Assembly: GCA_034406715.1 (NCBI GenBank)
Contig: CP137871.1
Location: forward strand, 868,001 to 932,000
Length of the DNA stretch: 64,000 nt
Reading direction: 5' to 3'
Source of the DNA: Rhodotorula mucilaginosa
Lineage: Eukaryota > Basidiomycota > Microbotryomycetes > Sporidiobolales > Sporidiobolaceae
The notes beneath the pieces are model-generated. The model saw only the letters and a program-made list of their open reading frames with translations, was not told the DNA's origin and searched no databases. Made by a program: the position numbers and the translations under genes. Shown in pieces: positions 42,435-53,109 of the stretch (positions are counted from its first letter, which is position 1; every line of letters begins with the position of its first letter).

Positions 42435-44796
42435 ATGGGATACGATTACTGGATCGTGTACGTTCCCTTGTCCCCCTCGTCGATGCACGACCACGCGTTG
42501 ACCGACAGATCGACATCTGCGCAGCCATCTACACTGGACGATCCCGCCCGCGGTCGTACTCTGGAGCTTCTTCAGGAAGCTCAGGACCCCGCGAGATGTC
42601 TACAAGACGTGCTTCTTGATCGCGGTAAGTCCTCCGCCCAGAATCCAGACGCCGCAGCGAATCGAGGTCCACTCATGCTCTGCCGTTCTCGCCATACAGA
42701 TTGCAGTGACCGTACGATTTTCAACACAATCGGCTCGGAAGGCGTCAGCTGACCATGGGGCTACATGCTTGGCGCACAGGCGACCATTCCCTGGGATTCA
42801 TACTTGATTCGGAATCGGGTACGCAGCTCTCCAGCATCTTGACCATCGATCTTCGGAGAGCGAGGATTCACTTACACAGGTTTCGGATTATCACTGTCAG
42901 ATCTGGTCCTATCCCGCCTCGTCCGTCGTTGGCCCGACCTTCTTCGCAATTCCGTACGAGGAAGTCTTCTTCTTCTTCGTACAGACCTACATCACGGCCA
43001 CGCTCTACGCCGTCTTGAGTCGACCAGTCGTCCATGCCGTCCTGCTCCCGACCAGACCGAGCGAAGGCAGGCTCGCCCGCCTCGCGGGAACGGCGCTCTT
43101 CCTCGGGATCTTCGCGGTATCGTGGGCGAAACTGGAAGAAGGCGGCGAGGGGACGTATCTCGCGTTGATTGTCGGCTGGGTGGCACCATTCTTGGCACTC
43201 CTCTGGTGAGTCTCGCCCCTCTTAGCCCGATACTTCCGAGGCGGGCGGAACTGAGCCGAACCGACTTGCAGGTATATCGCGTCGACTCATCTCATGGCGA
43301 TGCCTTTGACGACCCTTTTGCCCGCCATCTTTGCGCCGACCCTCTATCTGTGGGAGTGCGACGCTCGCGCGCTGCAGCGTGGCACCTGGGTCATCGAGAA
43401 GGGTACCAAGCTCGGTTTGTCGTTCCGAGACCTGGAAATAGAGTGAGTGGGATCAGGCTACTCGCCGTCGATGTACCGCAGCTGATTTCGTGCCATGAAA
43501 CGCTCACAGGGAAGCAGTCTTTTTCCTGCTCACAAATGTGATGATCGTGTTCGGCATGGTCGCTTGGTGAGCAATCTGATCCGCTCGCGCTCGCGTTAAA
43601 CCTGTCACCTTCCAGCACCGTTTACTGACTTGCACAACCCACAGCGACTACTGCCTTGCCGTGCACGACATTCGCTCGTACGAAAAGCGGTCCTCGTCCG
43701 TCTTCCCGGCAGCATCCGAGTTCCTCCCGATTCTGCTCTGGTCGCCCAAACCGGCAGAAGCGGATCGCATCAAGGATCTCCGGAACGCAATCGACATCCT
43801 TTCGGCGCATTCGAAGAGCTTCTCGACTGCCAGCATGGTGTTTGATGGGCGGTTGCGTCTCGACTTGCTCGCTCTGTACGTTCGCTTCGGTTCTCTTCCT
43901 CGAGCCCGTTATCGATGGCATCGCAGCCGAGCTCATGCGTGGAACATCGCTGCAGATACGCATGGTGCCGAGTGTGCGATGACCTGATCGACGATGCGTC
44001 GTCGGTCTTGACTGCCGAGGCAAATATTCGCCTCATCACCTCTTTCCTCGACCTCCTGTACCCTCCCGGCAAGTCCAGCCCGGATGCGCATCCCCGTTTC
44101 GTCTCCGCTACGGAAATGGACGCCCTGTTGGCCGATCTCAACGAGCCGCAGCGCGGATCGTTCCGCCTCCTCAGCCTGCTTCCGGTCACTCGTCCCCCTC
44201 TCGACGAGCTCGTCGCCGGCTTCCGCACAGACCTATCCTTCCTCGCCAACGCCTCTAAACAGAACGGCGACACGAGCTCGAGTTCGACAAAGGCGACCCA
44301 TCTCCCGATCGAGTCGGACGAGGATCTCCTCCTGTACGCCAACAACGTCGCGTCCTCGGTGGCGGACTTGTGCGTGCAGCTCGTCTGGGCGCATTCGGCC
44401 TCGTCATCAAGACCCTCGCGTCAAGAGCAGGAGGAAACGCTCGCAGCGGCTCGCGAGATGGGCCAAGCATTGCAGCTCGTCAACATTGCTCGCGATGTCC
44501 CGGCCGACCTCAAGATCGGACGAATCTATCTCTCCGGCCGATCGCTCGACGAACCGGTGGAGAACCTGACGGCAGATCGGCGGGAGCTCCTTCGCCGTGC
44601 TCGCGGCATGGCGGACCGCAGCAAGGCGGCGATCGAGAAGTTGCCGAGGGAGGCGCGCGGTGGGATCCGCGCGGCGTGTTTGGTGTACTTGACGATCGGC
44701 GGGGCGGTCGACAAGGCGCTTGATGAAGGTCGCGTGTACGATAGAGCGACGGTCAAGCGGGGGACGCGAGCGAGAACGGCGTGGGCGGCGCTGTAA
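42435..44796 (+). CDS. crtYB: Bifunctional lycopene cyclase / phytoene synthase (CrtYB / CAR2)
   Basis: Nine exons: 42435..42457, 42525..42624, 42700..42711, 42780..42818, 42901..43205, 43272..43442, 43510..43566, 43645..43875, 43956..44796; 592 residues. The N-terminal half is the membrane lycopene cyclase of CrtYcd type (MGYDYWIVHLHWTIPPAV, PWDSYLIRNRIWSYP, AIPYEEVFFFFVQTYI, then several helices). The C-terminal half is phytoene synthase with the two Asp-rich sites that bind prenyl diphosphate-magnesium: VCDDLIDD at about 320-326 and NIARDVPADLKIGRIYL near 490. It condenses two geranylgeranyl diphosphates to phytoene and later cyclises lycopene or its desaturated relatives. Exon 3 is a 12-nt microexon (IAVT). 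The fusion of the two activities is the fungal arrangement. Confidence 0.97.
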
Positions 44797-45103
44797 GGTC
44801 GGCCGCTCTTTGGCTGTTACCGAGAAAAAGAGGACGACGGACTCGTATACCTGGGATTAGAACAGACGCCTTCATCTGTAACTAGACGCATGGATTGTTC
44901 GGTTTGATACTCGCGACCGGCAACTTTGATCGAAGCAGAACGAAGTGTTTGCGAGTACAGTGGCTACAAGTTATGGCAACAAGCATACGTCCCGGAACCG
45001 TAGCCTCCCGGTGAAAGCGGCTAAACCCCCCATCTACGAGGAGGTCGCGCGCTCTCGTCAGTCTCAGCGGAGAAAGAGTATCTTGGCGCGTGACCAGAGA
45101 GAC
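44797..45103. other. Convergent 3' regions of crtYB and SGT1
   Basis: About 300 bases; no gene or repeat seen. Confidence 0.5.
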
Positions 45104-46020
45104 TCACTTTTTGGCGACCATCGATTCGGGAGGCGAAGTCTCGACCTCGCCCTGTGCCGCGTATGGATAAGGTGAGTGTGCGTAGCTGGGAAAGTCTTAC
45201 CATCGAGCCTCACCTTGCTGACTTCCTCCCAGTTCGTGCTGAGCGAAGTGCCGTTGCTCTCCTGGTAGCTCTTGATCATGGCGCGGCGCTGGTCTTCCGT
45301 CGCGTCGGCGTACAGCTTCTGGAACATCTCGTTCAGGGCGCTGTCTCCTCCGGCGTTTGGGTCCTTTGAAAACTCTTTCGCCAACTCGTCGTCCTCCTCT
45401 GCAGACTGCTTGACGATGGCGTCCCAGTTGTGCTGCTTGCGGGACGACGAGGGGTAAGCGTGGCGGGTATCGGCCTGCGGAGTTGGTTCGGCTGGTAGTA
45501 CCAGAGCGACCGGTTAGATCGTTGTATCGTCAGTCGACCTCGCTCTTGGCCAGCGAGAGCAACAACAGAGGATAATTCCAACAGGTTCGACGCACCCATC
45601 TTGACGAGGGACTCGTCTTCGCCTTCGAGCTTGGTCCACTTGATTCCGCCTTGTTTCTTGACCAGCTTGAGCTCAATCTTGGGCTGCAGGACGCGGTGCG
45701 AAGACGCTTCGACGTCGATGTCGTGGGCGAGTGGATCGATATCAAACACGACGTCGGATCCGGTCGGAAGCGATACCGTGAGCGAGAGCTGCAGCCGGAC
45801 AGCGGTCAGCGAGCAGTATAATGCATGCCTAACCTCTCTGGACCCACGGCGCGCGGTTGCAAGTCGACTTTGAGGTCTTGCTCCTTGACGTTCCGGATGA
45901 AGACGCTCACGACGACTTCGCGCTCCGTCTGGTACCTGCAGCCCGGCGCAGCGTGTGAGAGATCATTTGAACTGGTGCTCTCTTTCCTCGGGCGTACCAC
46001 TCGTGGCGGATCTTGCTCAT
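45104..46020 (-). CDS. SGT1: SGT1-like co-chaperone (CS + SGS domains, no TPR)
   Basis: Exons 46020..45998, 45935..45848, 45788..45596, 45491..45214 and 45151..45104 give 209 residues. The CS (p23-like) domain fills the first 100 residues: IRHEWYQTEREVVVSVFIRN, LSLTVSLPTGSDVVFDIDPLAHDI, VLQPKIELKLVKKQGGIKWTKLEG. The SGS domain follows: NWDAIVKQ, GGDSALNEMFQKLYADA, DQRRAMIKSYQESNGTSLST, NWEEVSKGEVE and the C-terminal ESMVAKK. SGT1 links HSP90 and SKP1 to stabilise kinetochore, SCF ubiquitin ligase and, in plants, NLR clients. The N-terminal TPR region of yeast and plant SGT1 is absent: the first exon starts directly at the CS domain. Whether an upstream TPR exon exists cannot be excluded, but nothing TPR-like lies between 46021 and 46476. 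Confidence 0.9.
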
Positions 46021-46476
46021 TGTTTTGAGGGAGGCGTTGGCGGGAGGAAAGAGAAAGAGCGAGTGGGGCTCACGTCGATGCGAACTCGAGTTCACGCTGG
46101 CAGTCACGCGTGGCTAGATCTGTACTCGAGACGTTGGCTCCAACGAGCAATGCAAAGACAGAAAAGGCTACCGGAACAGATGTTGGGAAAGGAAATAGAG
46201 GCGTTCGTGAGTGAGCGTTCAAAGGGTGCGCGGGTACAGAAGGAGTGGGCAGATTCTATGAAGGGTTGGGAATCTGATGATGATGCTGTAGTGGTACGGT
46301 GTAGAAGATGCAGTTGGGTAAGAGGAATCTAGGGAATCTTGCGGTGCAAAAGGTCAGGCAGAGGCCAAGAGTGTCTGTTCGATGCCGAACGGTTTCGTCG
46401 AGAAGCCGTCGGCTCGGAGAGGGCAAGCAGAGGCCTCGCCCATAGGGAGATTTGGTATCCTTCTAGGGAACAGCGT
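46021..46476. other. Intergenic, SGT1 promoter and PRM10 3' end
   Basis: About 450 bases between two minus-strand genes. No coding exon was recognised. A T/A-richer stretch occurs at about 46270-46330. Confidence 0.5.
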
Positions 46477-49400
46477 CTAGAACGACGAGAGGTTGCTGCC
46501 TCGGCGGCGACCACCGCCGAAGAGGTTGACGAGCGCGGCCGACGTGAACAAGCTGAACGTCGCAAAGCAATCAAAGTCAGCACAAACTTCTTGCTTGCGC
46601 CTCGGACAGAGACACAGAATACTTACCCGACCGTCAAGCCGATGGCGACTTCGACCAGCGAGGACGCGGTGCTGAACCCGCCCGAGTAGAGCGTCTCGCT
46701 GCTGCCGCCCGCCGAGTCCGAGGACTGCGCAAAGCGCAAAAGACCGCCATTCGACAGACCGGACGGAAGTTGAATGAGCACGCTATAAGGTGAGACAGAC
46801 TGTATCAGTACAAGTGAAAATTTGGAAAAGGAGCGACTGAACGAGAAAGGGACTGACCCGGGCACCATGACCACGAAGGGCGACCCGCGCGTGAATTTGC
46901 CGTACAGGTTGCCGATGATGCCGACGATGAACGAGCCGATAGCGGAGGAAATGTCGGGTCGGTTGATGAAGGCCTTGCCGGAGTAGAAGTTGCTGACGAA
47001 GCCGGCGGAGCCAATAATGATCATCATGAGCGTCTCCTTGCGGAAGAGGGGTTGTCCGTTGCGGAGCGCGAGTACCAGAAGGTACATAGGAATCGTCAAG
47101 AAATCTGCGGGACGGCACAACGTTTAGTTCGCTGGGGGATCTGGTACCCGTAACGGCGAGTCGGAAAAAGGGCTTACACCACCATTCCGGGATCGTGTTG
47201 CGGTACCAGGGGACACCGTCGCCTCGGAGCGCAGAGCAAGTGTAGTCCGTCGAGCCGTAGATGGTCAAACCGGTCCGCGCGTAGATCTCCGATCCGATCG
47301 AAAGACCGAAGCCGAGGAAGAGGGAGTACAGGATCGCGTAGACCAAGCGTACCGAGCCTGTACAATCGAGGGGTCATCGGTGAGTATCTGATTTATGCTG
47401 AAATGTCCCGCGCAAGAGCTTACCGGAAATGATGGACCGGTTCGCCAGCTCGAGGGAACCGCACAGCACGATGTAACCCGGCAGAATGAGGACGACTGAA
47501 CCCGAGACCACCGCCGAGAAGCAGAACTGGTGCGTTGAGGCGAGCGCCGCCGCAATGAACGAGATGATGCAGGCGATGACGATCCTGCGGGCGCAGTCTG
47601 ATTAGCTTCAGGGTCCCGACACATTGGCGGAGAAACGGTCCGACTCACTCAAAGAGCGACGAGTACAGATCGTTCCGCGAGACAAGGACCTGGACGAGGA
47701 CGAGCAGAGCTCCGAGCGGCATGGCCATGAGGCAGTCGATGAAGGACCCGTAGAAGGCAGACGGCTGGATGAAGGCACTCGCGGCGGCACCGATGATGAG
47801 CTGCTGCCAGAGCGCGTACTTCGGCGGCGAGACCATGAGTTCGTCGAGCTGGCGCGACGCCTCCGTGACCGAGATCTGATCGTGGATCACGCGGTAGTAG
47901 ATCAGGTACGCGGTGAGGAGCTTGCCGAGGTCGAGACCGTTCGCCTGCTTCAAGAACTTGATGTCGGATGTGTGGGTCGCGGCGTCTCCGAACGAGATGA
48001 GCATGACACCCGGGATGTAGATGACTTGGCAGTTGATCTCGAGGACGCGGGCGGTCGCCTGCATCTGAGCCTCGAGACGGTGCGACGGCGCGCCGAACAT
48101 CATGAACGCACGCGCCTGCTTCATGATGAACTGCTGACGCTCGAGGATCGCCGCGACGTGCTGCGTGATGAAGACTTCGTGCGCTTTGCGCTTCGCCTTT
48201 TCCTTGCGGCGCCGGCGCTTCTCCTTCTCCCACGCCTTGCGGTCCATCTCCTCCTCGGTCTCCTTGGTGAAGTAGTCGCTGTATTCCTTCTTGGGAGAAT
48301 CGCGTCCGGGCGTGTGACGCGACTTGTGCGAGACGACGTACGGCAAGTCTTTGAGGTTGCTCAAGTGCAGCGGGAACTGGCTCCGCGGCGAGTCGGAGTT
48401 TGGCGGCAAAGTCGGCGAAGTCGGAGCGGAGCGGCCGTGCTGCGGCGAGCCCTGGGTGGACGAGCCGGCGCTTCCCGACCGACTCCGGTTGTCGACGGGA
48501 GGGGCGTCCCAACGCGACAGGTGCGTGCCCTCGCGGGTCGGGTCTGGCGTCAGAGTCGCGCCGGTGGGCGTCGCGACGCCACCGAGGGCGGCTGCGCCGA
48601 GGACGAGACCGCCAAAGACGCCGGCGCTCGACTTGGCCGCGTCGGGGCGGTCCGCTTTGTCGACGACTTGGCGCGTGCGAGTGAACAAGGTCGACTTGGG
48701 ACGCGGCTTGGCTTCACCCGCCTCCCCCGTCGCAGGCGTGTTGTCTGCCGAGGGAGTCTTTGACGGGCGCTGGCTGTTGACACCGAGAGCTTGTCCCGCC
48801 GCACCGACAGCCTTGCCGGCGCCTCCGATCATCGCGCCAGCACCGCGCCCGGCGGTCCCGATCATGGCGCCAGCTCCCCGCCCGGCGGTCCCGATAACGG
48901 CGCCAGCTCCCCGACCGGCGGTCCCGATCACGGCCGTGGCGCCGCGGCCAGCCGCAACGCCTACTCCGGTCACGCCCGAGCCGACTGAACCGGCGAGATG
49001 GTGCAGCTGGTTCTTGCGTGCGCGCTTCTCGTGCAACTTGGCGAGGAACCTTTGTCGCTCTTCTTCCTCCTCTTCCTCATCCGAGAAGTCGCCTTCAGCG
49101 ATCGAGGCGGCGCGCGACGATGGGCCGAGTGAAGCCGGTGTAGTCGCGCCGGATGTTGGCGCAGAGTCGTCGCCGCCGTGTTGCTGTTGCTGCTGCTGCT
49201 GTAGGGCGATCAGAGCAGACAGAATACCGCCACTCGGGGCTCCCGACGAGGCGTAACTCGCGTCGGGCGGAATGTCCTGCAGGTTGCCCTGGCGTATACG
49301 CTCTGCGAAGCGGCCGACCCCGTCTTCGTCCTTCTCGGAGTTGGGCTTCTCGTCGGCAGCAGCGCCGGTGCCGCTCGAAAAGCCACCGCGAGCTGCGTTG

Positions 49401-50359
49401 CTGTGCTTGCGGCGCCGGAGAGAAGCTCCCGCCATTTGTCCCTTCATGGTCATGCCGCGGACGAGGTTCCAGGCCGCCTTGTTACTGCGGTCCTCTGGGT
49501 TGCGGCGACTGGTCGAAGGCAAGCCGTCGGTCTCGCCCGGGTCGACGTAGACTTCCATGTTGTCCTTGAGAGACTCGAGGCGCTCTTCCGGGTCGCCGTC
49601 CGAGCTAGCTGCCCGCGAGGCGTTCGCACCGGCTCCGGCGCCGAAGAAGCGGTTCCTGCGACCGTCGGCGTCGATGCCGAGTCCCTCGTCTTCGTCGTCG
49701 GTTCCGCCCGCAGACGACACAGCGGCGGCTTCGAGGGCCCGCGCGAGCTCAGCGGACGCGCCAGGCGATGCCAGGTCACGAGAAGTCGGAGAAGACGCGT
49801 CGTTCATGTTGATGGCGAGGTGCGACGGCGTGTGCTCGGTCGTCAGATTCGGAGTCCACTGGACGCGGCGGTTCGCCGTGCCGTTCCGGTTCCCGCTGGA
49901 GCCTTGACTCGAGTCGAGCATGGTGACGGACGACGCGGTGTGCCCGCCGAGCGTCTCGTCCGAACTATGGTCGCCCGAGTGAGAACGCGTCGCCGGGACG
50001 GACTCGTTTGCGCCGTAGTCTCGCGGTTCGCCTGACATGTCGGCAAAGTCGTACACGGCTGCAGGAGCGTCGTATTGGCCGTCGCGCAGCACGGCCTGGG
50101 GCGGCTCTCGCAGTCTCGGTTCGCCTGGACGTGAAGGAGGAGTCGAGGCAACAGGGGCAGAGGGAGCTCCGTCCGGCGCGTAAGGTTGGTCGGAACTGTA
50201 GTCCGCGTACGCAGTCAGCTGTCTTGCCTGCAGTAGGACCAGCGAGTGCTGTTTGGCTCGAGTACACGCCGGACGTGCCAGAGCACATTCCGCCACGACA
50301 AGAGCTGGCAAACGCGGGGAGGATTGGGCTAACGGACCTTGGCTCGTGTCGAGGGTCAC
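46477..50359 (-). CDS. PRM10: ThrE-domain membrane protein (PRM10-like)
   Basis: Exons 50359..47649, 47584..47424, 47357..47178, 47104..46858, 46782..46627 and 46552..46477; 1176 residues. About 700 residues of acidic, Ser-rich disordered sequence precede the core. The ThrE-like first domain has KQARAFMMFGAPSHRLEAQM, CQVIYIPGVMLISFGDAATHT, ASRQLDELMVSPPKYALW, followed by helices such as ALASTHQFCFSAVVSGSVVLI and LCGSLELANRSIISGSVRL; the second domain includes MVPGVLIQLPSGLSNGG. Homologues are bacterial threonine/serine exporters and yeast Prm10, a pheromone-regulated protein whose role in fungi is not settled. A 33-nt tandem repeat lies in the disordered part. The start is uncertain: 50359 is the first ATG, but a 3'-splice-like CAAGACAG before CTGACTGCG near 50217 hints that the true N-terminus may come from an upstream exon. 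Confidence 0.88.
48823..48955 (-). repeat. 33-nt tandem repeat coding GTAGRGAGAMI units
   Basis: About four copies of a 33-base unit encode AGRGAGAMIGT-like 11-residue steps in the disordered N-terminal part of the PRM10-like protein. The last copy is degenerate. Confidence 0.9.
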
Positions 50360-50795
50360 TCTGCATGTCGGAAGCTGTATAGGGAGGCGTGTGAACGGCG
50401 CACTCAGGGTTGGGAAGTGCGCCGTCTTCTATAGTGTGCAAGGTATGGCCAGCTGCAGCTCGTTGACGACGGCGTACGTCGGTGCAAGCTGGGAAGATCA
50501 ACCGTCGGACCCCTCTTTCTGAGGCCGAGTCTGGGGCAAGACAATCTTTGTTCATCAAATTCTCTCCGCGCGTCGACGCCACAAACACCCAAAAACACGT
50601 TTTGGACCCGGAGAAATGATTACATCATCGTTACGTGTTCGAGCATTTCTTTCAAGGACGTGTCTGAGACGAGACGGCGGCTGCTCAGCTTGTTACATGA
50701 ATTGTTAAGCGTGAAGCGGAGTGACTCCCAGTGCCAAAAAAACGTGTTGAAGGACGAGACAAAAGAGCTGTCGACTTCAAGGTCGCAAAAGGAAA
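50360..50795. other. Intergenic, PRM10 5' side to tRNA-Lys
   Basis: About 435 bases with the promoter and possibly a 5' exon of the PRM10-like gene. Nothing else supported. Confidence 0.5.
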
Positions 50796-50868
50796 CGCCC
50801 AATGTGGGGCTCGAACCCACGACCACCAGATTAAGAGTCTGGTGCTCTACCGACTGAGCTAACCGGGC
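50796..50868 (-). tRNA. tRNA-Lys (anticodon CTT)
   Basis: Cloverleaf reads from the minus strand: acceptor GCCCGGT pairs with ATTGGGC (two G-T pairs), D arm GCTC...GAGC, anticodon stem CCAGA/TCTGG with loop CTCTTAA (anticodon CTT), T arm GTGGG-TTCGAGC-CCCAC, discriminator G. Total 73 nt without an intron. A TTTT tract follows nine bases after the discriminator and can serve as polymerase III terminator. Confidence 0.97.
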
Positions 50869-52742
50869 TTGTTGATGCCACGCCCAGGTTTGTGTGTATA
50901 ACCACTGATGGGTTTCTCCCACGTTGCAAGATCATCTCGCCATATCTTGCCGGCCCTTCCACTCAGTAGCAGAACTACAGCTCAGCCAAAACCTCCCTTT
51001 CCAGTCCCATAAGTGTACGCATTTGGTATCTTGAACTCCTTTGGACACTTCCCGAGCCCGGAACTGCATGCTCACCTGCAGCTGTTGCAGGCACTGCGGG
51101 AGTCAGCTCTCGCTGTTCGAGTTGCGCACAATCCAAGTCGCTGCTGCTACTTGGAAGACTGCAGTTGTGCCAGATGTATGCGCAGCCCCTGGTGGCAGCC
51201 CAAGAAGGAGGTGGAAGAGAAAGGGGCTCGCGCGAGGGGAGGGGTTGGAAAAGTGAGGAAAGGCAAGAAGAGAAAAGATCGCGCGCTCGCCATTCCTTCT
51301 CGCGTCACTGCGGGGATGGACATCCCCGAGAAGTGTACAGCGCACGCACTGCAAGACCCTGTGAGCTTGGCGAACGCATCCACGAAACCAGCAGGGAGGT
51401 GCAAGCGCTGTCGGCGACCTTCTCACGCTGTCCCCCAGCCGTTTAGAGCTCCCTCTTTGCTTTAGCTCCCCCGTGTGATCTTGCTGCGGTGCGAACAGGT
51501 GCTCTCGCCCTCTGCTGCAGGTTCCGCGTGCACTAGCTCGCGAGGAAACCGCCGAGGTCACAATCCCCGCCGCCTTGCACTGCTTCCGACCTCGGCGGCG
51601 CGTCCAGTCGCCTCGACCGCCGCAGCGGAAAGGTTGATACATAGTGCGTACGGGCTAAAGTAGCTGGGCTCCCATTGCTTTCTCGCCAGATGGAATAGAA
51701 GGGAAGACCTGTCATAGCCTTTTCGAGCTGCGACGAGCAGGAGGCGAAGTACTCCCTGACTTGCCGCATCGGACCAGCAGTCCGCTGGACTGCTACTGCC
51801 ACTGCGACCAATGTTGGAAGTCAAGCGGTTCTTGCGCGTGGCACAGACCATAAGGACCGCAGTGTGATAGCACGGGCTGTGTCCTTTTGCAGTGTGTGCG
51901 CGGCTTTGCTTCTCACGACCGTCAGGCGCGAGGGAAACTACGGACCGAAGTGCAGATCGACGCGACCAGTTCAGCATTCCGGCAAGGTTGTCTTTGTCAC
52001 GTCACATGCACCCCGGAGCCTCCAGGACCGGCCAAATTGCTGCTGCGGACGGCGGGGACTCGGCGAGAGAGCACAGGAGTGCTGCGGGGGTCCTACGTCG
52101 GATAAACCAGCCGTTTCCACCGCTCGTGCATGAAGGCAGTACTGCCAGAAAGGCGGATAACTGCAGTCGCTTTCCAGTAATGCTGCAAATTGACCGTCTC
52201 GAGTGATCTGTTCGAAATTGGTCATCCCCCCCGCAGGGCTGTAAGCTAGCTGTAAGGACCTACCGACGCCCAGGGATCGGGGATCAAGTTTAGGACACAC
52301 GCAAGGTTCCGCTAGGTAGATTCTATAGTTTCGAAAGCGGGGGCTGGGGTGCAGGCAACTGCAGGCTTCCTGCGAGCCTCTTCTGCGCCAGCTTTCGGGC
52401 CGCTATCCAGAGAATATCCGCAGCAACCGTCCTTGTTGTGGCGGACCGCGACTATAGGCAACACGAGAGAGAGAGGCGTGTACAGCTGAAGAGACAGGTG
52501 ATTTGGTGGCAAATTTTGGTGTGGCATCCTTGCACCTGCCATCTTTGCGCAGCACCTTCCTGAGGTATGCCGACAAGTTGAGTCGTTGCTCTGGCCATAT
52601 GCAAGTGTGGCCTGTATACCTTCCACTCCTTGCGGCATGTCCCAACACCCCCCGCGAAGGCGCTGACCTGGACTTTTTGCGCTTGTGTGCTTCTCTGCTA
52701 AATGACGCTTATATGTTGTAAAATTGGCCTGGACATCAACAA
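50869..52742. other. 1.9-kb gene-free segment between inverted tRNA-Lys genes
   Basis: Many short open frames exist but none has a recognisable domain, consistent codon bias or a sensible exon chain. Some stretches (51200-51330) are purine-rich. No transposon ends, long terminal repeats or tandem arrays were seen. The segment is bounded on both sides by near-identical tRNA-Lys genes in inverted orientation. Confidence 0.6.
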
Positions 52743-52815
52743 GCCCGGTTAGCTCAGTCGGTAGAGCACCAGACTCTTAATCTGGTGGTCGTGGGTTCGA
52801 GCCCCACATTGGGCG
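52743..52815 (+). tRNA. tRNA-Lys (anticodon CTT), second copy
   Basis: The 73-nt mature sequence is identical to the minus-strand copy at 50796-50868. Anticodon CTT in loop CTCTTAA, TTCGAGC T-loop, discriminator G, TTTT tract nine bases downstream. Flanks match too: CATCAACAA directly upstream and GTTTCCTTTTGC directly downstream. Confidence 0.97.
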
Positions 52816-53109
52816 TTTCCTTTTGCACCTTACACCTAGAACCGTTCCTTTTTGCCTGTCGGTCGAAGACGCGCCTCACACTGCCTTCTTTCAAAAGGCT
52901 GTCGCCCGCCGACAGTGACTGCCCTTTTCCGCGGAAGCAAAGGGCGCAGCGGTGGCGCACAAAGTTGCGGGCTTCTCGCATTCCGAGCAGTGACACTGTC
53001 GCACGGAGGGCGGGACTCGACAGCAAAGCAGAAACGGTCAAGAAAGGATATTACAAGTAATCGTGGCAACAACGGAGCCGAGCAAGTGCGGCGAGAGTGC
53101 ATGGGAGGT

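Noticed and set aside
47624-48763. 379-residue plus-strand open frame opposite PRM10
   Set aside because: Low-complexity Arg/Asp/Val shadow of the minus-strand coding exon; no domain.
51013-51465. 150-residue plus-strand frame in the gene desert
   Set aside because: Composition is random-like, rich in Cys/Arg, no homologous motif and no coding bias.
50869-52742. Transposon or retroelement between the two tRNA genes
   Set aside because: No terminal repeats, target duplications or reverse transcriptase/integrase/transposase motifs were seen.
50869-52742. Centromere or replication origin in the gene desert
   Set aside because: No AT-rich core, tandem satellite or consensus could be seen; left only as a speculation in the findings.
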